From Streptomyces sp. NRRL F-5123 (GTDB lineage: Bacteria > Actinomycetota > Actinomycetes > Streptomycetales > Streptomycetaceae), in contig NZ_JOHY01000013.1 of assembly GCF_000721495.1 (NCBI RefSeq), forward strand, positions 62,001 through 126,000: a stretch of 64,000 nt of DNA, read 5' to 3'. The translations under genes and the position numbers were made by a program. The first letter of the stretch is position 1, and each line of letters opens with the position of its first letter. The notes below the pieces were generated by a model. It did not search any database, was not told the DNA's origin, and saw only the letters and a list, made by a program, of their open reading frames with translations. Positions 7,591 through 15,550 of the stretch are shown here, one piece after another.

Positions 7591-10500
7591 ATGACCACGG
7601 CGACGGGCGCGGGTGCGTCCAAGCGGCGGCACGTCGTGGTGCTCTTCGTCGACATGGTCGGCTCCACCGCGCTCGCCGAGCGCTTCGACCCGGAACTGGT
7701 CCGCGGCGTCCTGGACCGCTACTACCAGGCCTGCGCCGGGGCCGTCACCGCGTACGGCGGTGTCGTCGAGAAGTACATCGGCGACGCGATCATGGCCGTC
7801 TTCGGGGTGCCGCTGACTCGCGAGGACGACGCGGAACGGGCGGTGCGAGCCGCGTGCGCGGCCCGGGACGCGGTCACGGACCTCGGGGCCGGGCTGCGGG
7901 ACACGCATGGGATCACCCTTGGCGTGCACTGCGGGATCGCCGCGGGCGAGGCCATCGTCGTGGAGGACGGCGGCGCGGACCTGAGAGTGGTCGGCGACGT
8001 CGTCAACACCGCCAGCCGCCTCCAGGGAGCCGCCGAGGACGGCGAGATCGTGATCGGCGACGAGGTTGCCCGGCTGGTCCGGCCGGTCGCCGACCTGGGC
8101 GAGATACCGCCGCTGGCGCTCCGCGGCAAGCGGAGCCCGGTACGGGCGTGGCGGCTGGACGCCCTGCACGACCGGCGGGCCGCCGCGCAGGATCTCACCC
8201 CGCTGGTCGGCCGGGTCGAGGAGACCGAACTGCTGCGGCGGGCCTACCGGACAGCGGTGACGCTGCGGCAGTGCCGGCTGGTCACCGTGCTCGGTGCCTC
8301 CGGTATCGGAAAGTCCCGGCTGGTACGGGAGTTCCTGCATGCCCGGGCGGGCGGGGACGGCGCGGACCCGCTCGTCCTCGCCACGCAGTGCTCGCCCTAC
8401 GGCGCGGACGCGGGTTACCGGCCGATCGCCGGCCTGCTGGAATCCCTCAACGGCACATGGCAGGCCATCGCGCCTGCCTTGGACCCGCGCAGCGTACGGG
8501 TCCTGCGCGGGATCGCCCGCGCGGACGGGACCGAACCCGCCTCGCACGGCGGCGGCGGGACCGGCGACCCGGTGCGCATCCCCGTCGCGGAGGTCACCCG
8601 GGCGGTGCGGGCACTGCTCGAACTGCTGGCGGCCCGGCGCCCGGTGGTGGTCGTGGTCGACGACGCGCACTGGGCCGCGGACGTCTTCCTCGACATCTTC
8701 CAGGACGTCGCGGCCTGGCTGTCCGGCGTCCCGGCGCTGCTGCTGTGCGTGGCCGGCGAGGAACTGTCCGCCCGCCGCCCGCAATGGGCCGCCCCGGTGC
8801 CGCACGCCGAGTCGGTGGAGATCGGCCCGCTCGCCGGCGAGCACATCCGCACTCTGCTCGCCGCTCTGTGGGAGGTGCTGCACGGGGCGGCGGGGGAGGC
8901 CGAGGTGGTCGCCCACGGTCACCCCGCCGGCAAGGCGACGGCGGAGGCGGCGCCCCGCCCGCGGACGGACCCCTCGGCCGCCGGCGAGCTGTGCCGGAAA
9001 GCCGCCCGCTACTCCGGCGGCAACCCGCTGTTCGCCGAGCTGATGCTTCAGCACCTCGCCGTGGCGGGGGGCGAGGCCGAGGTGCCTGCCACCGTGCAGG
9101 CGCTGGTCGCGGCCAGGCTGGACCGGCTGGGCGCGGACGAGCGTGACCTGCTGGAGCGGGCCGCCGCCGCCGGGCCGTCGTTCAGCACCCGGCAGATCAC
9201 CGCTCTCGGCATGCCCCCGCAGACCGCCGCGGGACCGCTGGGCACGCTCGTGCGGCACCGCGTGGTCCGCCCCACGGACGGCTCCGGCGGGTACGAATTC
9301 GCCCAGACCCTCACCCGCGAGGTGGCGTACGCCTTCGCCAGCAAGGCCGCCAGGGCGGCGTGGCACCTGGCGCTCGCGGAGCTGCCGCCCCCCGCGCCGC
9401 CCGCCGGTCCACTCTTCGACGGCCGCGGACACGGCGAGCGCACCCGGCACCTGGAAGCCGCGTGCCGGCTCAAGCGCGAGGTGTCGCCGGACGACCCGGA
9501 ACTCCCGGCGCTCCTGGTACGCGCGGCCCGCGCGCTGGTCGCCGACGGCAGCCGCGCCCTGCACCGCAAGGACATGTCGGGCGCCGTGGACCTGCTGGAC
9601 CGGGGGTGCGCTCTGCTGCCGCCCGGCCATCCGGACCACCGGGTGCTCGCGCTGCGCCGCTGCGATGCGGCGTTCGCCGGGGGCGACCGGGCCCGGGCCG
9701 AGGCGGCTCTCGACACGGGCGCCGCGATGCTGCCCGACGATCCGGACGCGGCACTGGCCTTCCGCGTGCAGCGCGCCGTTCTCGCCGTCCGCCACGGTGA
9801 CCCGGCTCCCTCTCTCGCGGAGCTGCGGGCGCTCCCGGTGGCACCCGGCGACGATGTGACGTGGTGCAGGCTGCACCAGCTGGAAATGCTGCTGCACGTG
9901 GACGGCGGCCGGTTCGGCGTGGCCGAGGCGGTGCTGCGCACGGCGCTGGCCCGCGCCAGATCGCTGGGCGACGGCTACGAGACCGATCGGCTGCTCGGCG
10001 GGCTCTGCGAGCTGACCCAGTGGTCGCCGACACCCGTGGGCGAGGCTCTGGAGCGCTGCACCGAAGCGGAAGGGCAGCTGGTGGACGACCGCACCCTCCT
10101 GGTTCCGCTGCTGCTGACCCGGGCCCGGCTGAGCGCGCTCGCCGACGACCTCCCCGCCGCGTTCCAGGCCCTGCGCACGGCCACCGCGTACACCGAGGAC
10201 CTGCGCCTGGGGGCCGCCGTGCCGGCGGTCGAGCAGGCATGGGGCGCGGTGGAGTCGCTTGCCGGGCGGCACACGGAGGCGCGCGGCCGCTTCCGCAAGG
10301 CGGCGGGCACGCTGCGGGAGGCCGGTCAGTCCGGAGTGGCGTTCACCCTGGAACTGCGCGCCGTCCACGAACTGCTGCGGCTGGGGGACATGAGCGCCGC
10401 GGCGGCGGAGCTGGACATGTTGGAGCCGCCGGCAGCGCCCCAGCTGCACGGGGAGGTGCTCCACACGGTGCTGCGGGCCCGGCTTTCGGCGTGGGCCGGC

Positions 10501-10743
10501 CGGACCGGCGAGGCGGCGGCGCTGCTGCCCGCGCTGCTGGAACGTCTCTCGGAAACCGACGACCCGTGCCTGCACGGCGACGTCCACATGGAGATCGCCC
10601 GTCTGCACCGTGCCGCGGGCTCGCTACGGCAGTGCCGCGCCTCGGTGGCCGCGGCGAGGCAGATGTACCGGCTGAAGGGGGCCGTACTGCCGCTCGGGCG
10701 GTGTGCGGCGGAGTTCGGCCCGGAACGAGGGAGCAGCGCATGA
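7591..10743 (+). CDS. Class III nucleotide cyclase - AAA ATPase - TPR-like regulator
   Basis: A 1050-residue signalling protein. Residues 14-190 form an adenylate/guanylate cyclase domain with both metal aspartates, Asp21 in LFVDMVGST and Asp65 in EKYIGDAIMAVFG, and the ring-closure motif GDVVNTASRLQ at 135-144. Next comes a STAND-type ATPase with Walker A GASGIGKS (235-242) and Walker B VVVVVDDAHW (352-361). The rest is helical, Ala/Leu-rich and TPR-like. No DNA-binding domain is visible, unlike LuxR-type relatives, so it probably signals through a nucleotide or protein partner. Its TGA overlaps the ATG of the next gene, coupling it to the protease. A role in switching on the RiPP cluster is inferred from position. 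Confidence 0.85.
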   Translation: MTTATGAGASKRRHVVVLFVDMVGSTALAERFDPELVRGVLDRYYQACAGAVTAYGGVVEKYIGDAIMAVFGVPLTREDDAERAVRAACAARDAVTDLGAGLRDTHGITLGVHCGIAAGEAIVVEDGGADLRVVGDVVNTASRLQGAAEDGEIVIGDEVARLVRPVADLGEIPPLALRGKRSPVRAWRLDALHDRRAAAQDLTPLVGRVEETELLRRAYRTAVTLRQCRLVTVLGASGIGKSRLVREFLHARAGGDGADPLVLATQCSPYGADAGYRPIAGLLESLNGTWQAIAPALDPRSVRVLRGIARADGTEPASHGGGGTGDPVRIPVAEVTRAVRALLELLAARRPVVVVVDDAHWAADVFLDIFQDVAAWLSGVPALLLCVAGEELSARRPQWAAPVPHAESVEIGPLAGEHIRTLLAALWEVLHGAAGEAEVVAHGHPAGKATAEAAPRPRTDPSAAGELCRKAARYSGGNPLFAELMLQHLAVAGGEAEVPATVQALVAARLDRLGADERDLLERAAAAGPSFSTRQITALGMPPQTAAGPLGTLVRHRVVRPTDGSGGYEFAQTLTREVAYAFASKAARAAWHLALAELPPPAPPAGPLFDGRGHGERTRHLEAACRLKREVSPDDPELPALLVRAARALVADGSRALHRKDMSGAVDLLDRGCALLPPGHPDHRVLALRRCDAAFAGGDRARAEAALDTGAAMLPDDPDAALAFRVQRAVLAVRHGDPAPSLAELRALPVAPGDDVTWCRLHQLEMLLHVDGGRFGVAEAVLRTALARARSLGDGYETDRLLGGLCELTQWSPTPVGEALERCTEAEGQLVDDRTLLVPLLLTRARLSALADDLPAAFQALRTATAYTEDLRLGAAVPAVEQAWGAVESLAGRHTEARGRFRKAAGTLREAGQSGVAFTLELRAVHELLRLGDMSAAAAELDMLEPPAAPQLHGEVLHTVLRARLSAWAGRTGEAAALLPALLERLSETDDPCLHGDVHMEIARLHRAAGSLRQCRASVAAARQMYRLKGAVLPLGRCAAEFGPERGSSA

Positions 10744-11648
10744 CATCCCCTCCGTGGCGCGGCGAACGGCCCGGCCATTTCCCCGGGGTGCCGGCCTGGG
10801 GGCTCGCCACCAGGCTCGCCGACACCCGGCTCGACCACCTGGAGCGGTTCGCCGGGGTCACCGCGGAGTGGGCCTGGGGCGGTGGCGGCGGGGCAGGCGT
10901 ACGGGTGTGCGTTCTGGACTCCGGAGTGGACGGCGCGCACCCGGACGTCGCCCCGCTCGCCCGGTCCGTCGCGGTCGAGGTCACCGGTGAGGGCGCGGCT
11001 GTCACCGACTGCGAGCCGACGGACGCGGCGGGCCACGGGACGGCCTGCGCCGGCATCATCAGGTCGCTGGCCCCCGAAGCGGAGCTGACGTCGGTGCGCG
11101 TGCTCAGCAGCGGCAAGACCGGCACCGGCGACGCGCTGCTGGAAGGGCTGCGGTGGGCGGTCGAAGAGGGGTTCGACGTCGTCAACATGAGCCTGTCGAC
11201 GACACATCCACGCTTCCAGCTCGCCCTGCACGAGCTGGCCGACCGGGCGTACTTCCGGCGTACCACCCTCGTCACCGCAGCGCACAACATGCCGGTCCGC
11301 AGCTTTCCGTGGACCTTCGCCTCGGTCGTCTCGGTGGCCAGCCACGACATCGACGACCCGAAGGTCCACTTCTACAACCCGGCCCCGCCGGCCGAGTTCC
11401 AGGCACGAGGTCTGCGGGTGCCGGTGGCCTGGCCCGGCGGCGGGCACATCCGCAGCACGGGAAACAGCTTCGCGGCCCCGCACATCACGGGTCTGTGCGC
11501 ACTCGTCCTCGGCAAGCACCCGTGGCTGACGCCCTTCCAGCTCAAGACCGTCCTCTACCTCACCGCAGTCAATGTCACACCCAGCCACGGAGGTTCACGT
11601 CATGCGCCGGCCGAACACGACAGAACCGTCGGAACTCCTGCTCGCTGA
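10740..11648 (+). CDS. Intracellular S8 (subtilisin-like) serine protease
   Basis: A 302-residue subtilase with the triad Asp60 (VCVLDSGVDGAHPDV), His99 (AAGHGTACAGI) and Ser243 (GNSFAAPHITG), plus the oxyanion Asn183 (TAAHN). There is no signal peptide or propeptide, so it should act in the cytoplasm. Its ATG overlaps the stop of the cyclase-ATPase gene (ATGA). Subtilases in RiPP clusters often remove leader peptides, and this one may trim the leader before or instead of the prolyl oligopeptidase half of the fusion; that is inference. The C-terminal ~25 residues look unstructured and overlap the next gene. Confidence 0.85.
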   Translation: MTSPPWRGERPGHFPGVPAWGLATRLADTRLDHLERFAGVTAEWAWGGGGGAGVRVCVLDSGVDGAHPDVAPLARSVAVEVTGEGAAVTDCEPTDAAGHGTACAGIIRSLAPEAELTSVRVLSSGKTGTGDALLEGLRWAVEEGFDVVNMSLSTTHPRFQLALHELADRAYFRRTTLVTAAHNMPVRSFPWTFASVVSVASHDIDDPKVHFYNPAPPAEFQARGLRVPVAWPGGGHIRSTGNSFAAPHITGLCALVLGKHPWLTPFQLKTVLYLTAVNVTPSHGGSRHAPAEHDRTVGTPAR

Positions 11649-12237
11649 ACGCCGCATGCTCCAGTCCGTGGTCGAGGCAGCCCGGCTGATCTTCGGAGCC
11701 GCGGCCTCCTCGGTGTTCCTGGTGGCTCCGGAGTCCGGCGAGCTGGTGTTCGAGGCGGTGTCCGGGGAGGGTGAACGACATCTGCTCGGCACCTCCTTCC
11801 CGGCAGGCACCGGCATCGCGGGATGGGTCGTGGCGAGCGGCCAGGCGATGGTGGTGGACGACGTCGAGAGTGCGAGCGCCTTTTCCCGCCGGGCGGCCGA
11901 ATCGACGGGATACGTGCCGCGCAGCATCATGGCGGCGCCGCTGATCGCGGACGGGCAGTGCATGGGAGTGCTGGAGGTGCTGGACGCGGCGCCGTCCGCG
12001 CACAGCACGCTGGACGGCACCGATCTGCTGTCGGTGTTCGCGGCACAGGCGTCCTGCGGACTCGAACTGCTGCTTCGGCTGCGTCTGGCCGAGCGCGACC
12101 AGCCGCCGACCGTGGACAGCGGCGTGCTGGCCGACATGCTCGCCGAGCGACTGCGGGAACGCGGTCGACTGCCCGCTTACCACCCGGCCGTACGGCTGCT
12201 GGCGCTGGCCGACGAGATCATCAGCGCCGAACGCTGA
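11602..12237 (+). CDS. GAF domain sensor protein
   Basis: A 211-residue protein with one GAF domain (about residues 15-160). Visible landmarks are SSVFLVAPESGELVFEAVSG, the turn GTSFPAGTGIAGWVVASGQA, and RSIMAAPLIADGQCMGVLEV. No kinase, cyclase or DNA-binding domain follows; the helical tail may mediate partner contact. I chose the ATG at 11602, which has GGAGG 8 nt upstream and lies inside the end of the protease gene (47-nt overlap), so the genes are co-translated. GAF domains bind small ligands such as cyclic nucleotides; with a cyclase gene two positions upstream, sensing its product is an attractive but untested idea. Confidence 0.8.
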   Translation: MRRPNTTEPSELLLAERRMLQSVVEAARLIFGAAASSVFLVAPESGELVFEAVSGEGERHLLGTSFPAGTGIAGWVVASGQAMVVDDVESASAFSRRAAESTGYVPRSIMAAPLIADGQCMGVLEVLDAAPSAHSTLDGTDLLSVFAAQASCGLELLLRLRLAERDQPPTVDSGVLADMLAERLRERGRLPAYHPAVRLLALADEIISAER

Positions 12238-12246
12238 GCCGCGCCG

Positions 12247-14067
12247 TCAGTCCGGCGTGTCCGCGCCGGGCCCGGCCATCTCCACGGCCAGCGCGTGCGC
12301 GGGCGGGGACATCGTGAACCGCACCGAGTGCGCGACGACCGCCGCCGACGCGCCGTCCTGGGCGTAGCGCAGCACTCCCGCTTCCAGCAGCATGTCGACC
12401 GTCCGCACCGGGTCGAGGCCGACCCTCTCGAAGGTCTCCTCCAGCATGCCGTCCGAGAACGGCGGGCGGGGCAGCCGGCCCAGGGCGGCGAACGCGCCGC
12501 GCAGTTCCCAGCCGGGAGCGCCGTAGCACGTCGTGAGCGTGCGCCGTAGCGAGCAGTCCCCGGCGACGAACTCGTCCAGCCCGCAGTCCGCCGAGACCAG
12601 CCGGTCCAGCAGTACCGCGAGCGGGCGTCCGTCGAGTCCGGCCAGCCGCTGCCCGATCAGCCGGAGCGCCCCCGGGGAGCGTCCCCACCGCTCCAGCAGC
12701 CGGCGGAGGGAGCAGCGTTCGGCCGCCAGCCGCTCGGGGCCCAGCAGTCGGCCGAGGAACTCCTCGGCCTCCGCCGTGCTGAACTCGTCGAGCACCATCC
12801 GGCGCACGGCCTCCAGACCGCTCAACCGGCGTCGGCTGGTCACGAGGACCCGGACGTCCCCCGTACCGGGAAGGAAAGCACGGACCGCGTCCTCGTCAGG
12901 CGCGTCGTCCAGCACCAGCAGCGCCCTGCGGCCGGAGAACGCCGCCCGCCACGCCGACTGCACCACGGTGTAGGGTTCCCCGTCGGCGACCCGGACTCCC
13001 AGCGCCGCCAGGTTCTCCCGCTGCACCTCGTACAGCCCCCGTGCGGTCGCGGTCCGGGGGCCCAGGTGCACCAGCCGGGCGCCGTCCGGGAAGTGTGCGC
13101 ACATCCGGTGGGCGGCGTGCACCGCGAGGGTCGTCTTGCCTGCCCCGGCCTCGCCCGTGACGAGCGCCACCGGTGCCCCGCCGCCGGTCAGCGCGGCCAT
13201 CTCCTCGGCCCTGCCGGTGAAGTCGCCCACTGTCCGGGGCAGCAGATTGGCGGACGTGAGCGCAGCCGGGGACAAGGGTGACACCGGGCCGCCAGGCCCG
13301 GGGCGGTCGGGAGCGGGGGCCGCGGGCGGGCGCACCCGCCCGGCGAGGACGTCGCCGTAGAGCGCGACCGTCGCGGGGTCCGGGTCGACGCCGTACTCCT
13401 CGACCAGATGGTGGCGCAGATCCAGGAACTGCCGGATCGCTTCCGACGTGCGGCCGCACTGCGCGAGTGCCCTCATCCGTGCGGCTGCCAGCCGCTCCCG
13501 TCCGGGGTGGCGGGTGGTCAGCGCGTTGAGTTCGTGCAGCACCTCGGCGGGGCGGCCGTGGGCGATGTGGTGTTCGGCCCAGACCTCGAAGGTGTCCAGG
13601 AACCAGTCGGTCCACTGCGCGACGGCGGCCCCGATCAGCGGCGAGTCGGCGAACTCCTCCAGCGGCCACCCCCGCCACAGCCGTACGGCCCCGGCGAGCA
13701 GCTGCGCGCCCTCCTCCGTGTCGCCGGCGCGCATCGCCCTCAGCCCCTCACGGGACCGGCGCTGGAAACAGAGCAGGTCCAGCTCGCCCTCCGAGACCTC
13801 CAGCCGGTATCCCCAGCCGTCGTACGACACGCGTCCGGCGAGGCGCTTGCGCAGCGCCGACACGTACACCTGGAGGTTCTTGCGCGCGGTGCGCGGCGGG
13901 CACGGCCCCCACAACTCGTCGATGAGCACTTCGGGAGTGAGCCGGCCGCCGCCGCGGGCGAGCAGTAGGGCCAGCAGCAACCGCTCCTTGGGGGCGCGGA
14001 CCACCAGCGGTTCACCGGCGACGCGGAGCACCAGCGGGCCGAGCACGCTGCCCTGTAAAGAGTCCAT
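12247..14067 (-). CDS. SARP/AfsR-type transcriptional activator with NB-ARC ATPase
   Basis: A 606-residue regulator. Residues 1-92 are an OmpR-like winged helix (KERLLLALLLARGGGRLTP, then KNLQVYVSALRKRL), 95-245 the bacterial transcriptional activation domain, and 280-480 an NB-ARC ATPase with Walker A GEAGAGKTT (305-313) and Walker B RALLVLDDAPDE. The C-terminus is short and lacks the TPR repeats of full AfsR. Family members bind direct repeats near promoters of secondary-metabolite clusters and recruit RNA polymerase. The gene follows the ATP-grasp gene by 10 nt, in the same operon, and converges on the RiPP cluster with only 9 nt between stops. It may control either system. Confidence 0.88.
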   Translation of the reverse strand: MDSLQGSVLGPLVLRVAGEPLVVRAPKERLLLALLLARGGGRLTPEVLIDELWGPCPPRTARKNLQVYVSALRKRLAGRVSYDGWGYRLEVSEGELDLLCFQRRSREGLRAMRAGDTEEGAQLLAGAVRLWRGWPLEEFADSPLIGAAVAQWTDWFLDTFEVWAEHHIAHGRPAEVLHELNALTTRHPGRERLAAARMRALAQCGRTSEAIRQFLDLRHHLVEEYGVDPDPATVALYGDVLAGRVRPPAAPAPDRPGPGGPVSPLSPAALTSANLLPRTVGDFTGRAEEMAALTGGGAPVALVTGEAGAGKTTLAVHAAHRMCAHFPDGARLVHLGPRTATARGLYEVQRENLAALGVRVADGEPYTVVQSAWRAAFSGRRALLVLDDAPDEDAVRAFLPGTGDVRVLVTSRRRLSGLEAVRRMVLDEFSTAEAEEFLGRLLGPERLAAERCSLRRLLERWGRSPGALRLIGQRLAGLDGRPLAVLLDRLVSADCGLDEFVAGDCSLRRTLTTCYGAPGWELRGAFAALGRLPRPPFSDGMLEETFERVGLDPVRTVDMLLEAGVLRYAQDGASAAVVAHSVRFTMSPPAHALAVEMAGPGADTPD

Positions 14068-14077
14068 CGGTGTGTTC

Positions 14078-15184
14078 CTAGACCCGCACCGCGCGCAGCA
14101 GCCCCAGCAGGTCGGTCCGCCGGGCGTGGCCGCCGGTTGCGTCGGCGTGCAGCCGCCTCAGCAGCGTGAGCGCCGCCAGGCTGGCCGGAGCGGTGCCGGT
14201 CCGCCTCTCGAACCACCGCCAGTCGCCGTCGGCGTTGACCTCCAGGAAGGTGTACGTACTTCCCGTGACCAGCAGGTCCAGGGCGCCGCAGCGCAGCCCC
14301 AGGCGCGCCGCCAGAGCGGCGGTGGACCGCCGCACCGCCTGGGGCAGCGGCACGGCCTCGCGTACGGGCACCGGACAGGTCGCGCCCGTGCGCGAGGCGA
14401 GCGCCGCGCCCGGCGGCAGCCGGAACGCGGCGACCTCCCCGTCGAACCAGTGCACCCGCCACTCCTCGTCGTGCCGCACGAACGGCTGGACGACGAAGGG
14501 CACGGCCCCGCCCCGCCACCGGGCCGCACGCTCCTGCCCGGCGACCTCCGGGTGGGCGAAGGCCAGCGCCCCGGGGGCTACTTCGACGGCGTGTTCGTCG
14601 AGCGCCTTGACCACCACCCGGTCCGGCCCGAACGCGCGGGCGGCCCGGGCCGGGTCGGTCGTCACGACGGTGGGCGGCACCGCGAACCCGGCGCCGGCGG
14701 CGGCCCGCAGCTGCTCCAGCCGCCCGGGACACGCGCCCGGGAGCCGGTGCGGGGCCAGCCCCGCGGCTTCCCGTACGAGCGCGTACCAGGAGTCCGCCCG
14801 GAACAGTTCCCGGGCCGTGGTCCCGGACGCCGCGGGTGCGGCGACGCTCCGCGGGCCGAGATGCCGAAGCCAGCTCACCACCGGCCGCACACGTCTGCCG
14901 GCGAGTACCACCTCGCCCTCGGCCGGGCGCACTTCGACGTCGAACGCGCCCAGGTCGCTCTCGCCCAGCCGCACGCTGGGCACCCCGAGGCGGGTCAGCG
15001 CCCGGTGCAGGACGTCGAACTCGTGGCAGCCGTCGCGGTCGATCAGCAGCACCACGGACTCCGTGCCGTCCGCCCGCAGCGCCCCCGTCCGTGGCCCGCG
15101 GCACTCCGTCTGCGTCGCCGCTCGGCCCGGCATCCGAAACCAGGCCCCGCGGTCCTCCAGTTGCCCGAACAGCGGCTCGTCCAC
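14078..15184 (-). CDS. ATP-grasp enzyme of the RiPP-maturase type
   Basis: A 368-residue ATP-grasp ligase. The N-terminal domain starts VLLIDRDGCHEFDVLHRAL; the ATP-binding part includes VVVKALDEHAVEV and FVVQPFVRHDEEWRVHWFDG; the C-terminal metal-binding stretch is YTFLEVNADGDWRWFE. This last motif is typical of MvdD/TgmB-like enzymes that form ester or amide links in graspetides. I took the GTG at 15184, with AAGGAG 10 nt upstream; the open frame continues upstream but is not protein-like. It pairs with the SARP gene. No clear precursor with a standard start is next to it; see the peptide-like stretch at 15387-15476. Confidence 0.8.
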   Translation of the reverse strand: MDEPLFGQLEDRGAWFRMPGRAATQTECRGPRTGALRADGTESVVLLIDRDGCHEFDVLHRALTRLGVPSVRLGESDLGAFDVEVRPAEGEVVLAGRRVRPVVSWLRHLGPRSVAAPAASGTTARELFRADSWYALVREAAGLAPHRLPGACPGRLEQLRAAAGAGFAVPPTVVTTDPARAARAFGPDRVVVKALDEHAVEVAPGALAFAHPEVAGQERAARWRGGAVPFVVQPFVRHDEEWRVHWFDGEVAAFRLPPGAALASRTGATCPVPVREAVPLPQAVRRSTAALAARLGLRCGALDLLVTGSTYTFLEVNADGDWRWFERRTGTAPASLAALTLLRRLHADATGGHARRTDLLGLLRAVRV

Positions 15185-15550
15185 TCCGGCGCGTCTCCTT
15201 CGGTCCGCACCCCGCTCGGAGGCATGCGCACGATGCCCTTCCGGTTCTGTCCGCTGCGGGGACAGGTGCCATGATGAAGGCTCGCGCGCACCGTCCAGAA
15301 GGCCTGGCGATGGCCTGATGCTGCCACCGCGTACCGGATGCTGCCATCGCTCCGACGAGGAGTCCGCGGGCGGCGCGGTGCCGGGATCAGACGGTGACGG
15401 GGTCGAACTCCTCCCAGGGGCCCGCCTCGCCACGGTTCGTGATCAGCGGCGAATTCCCGTTGCTCTCGGCGGTGACTCACTGGTTGTCGGACCGCGCCTT
15501 CAGGTGCGAGCGAAACGGGCCCTGCTGGCGGCGACCGGTGACCTGGGAGG
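15185..15550. other. Intergenic region with a start-less peptide frame and a direct repeat
   Basis: The 366 nt between the SpoIIE-type gene and the ATP-grasp gene contain two things. On the minus strand, 15476-15387 reads as 29 codons with nearly all third positions G or C, ending AGPWEEFDPVTV and stop, but it begins directly after an in-frame TGA and has no ATG or GTG. Further down, TGGCAGCATC occurs twice (15346-15337 and 15326-15317), 20 nt apart, a spacing close to two helical turns and reminiscent of SARP-type direct repeats. Nothing else was recognised here. Confidence 0.4.

Noticed and set aside
7123..10608. Very long open frame on the minus strand opposite the cyclase-ATPase gene
   Set aside because: It is the antisense shadow of a GC-rich gene: Arg/Gly/Pro/His-rich, no domain, and the plus strand shows clear cyclase and ATPase motifs.
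15043..15480. GTG-started frame on the minus strand before the ATP-grasp gene as a possible precursor
   Set aside because: Its sequence is Arg/Pro-rich without protein character and runs into the ATP-grasp gene in another frame; the peptide-like frame is a different one.
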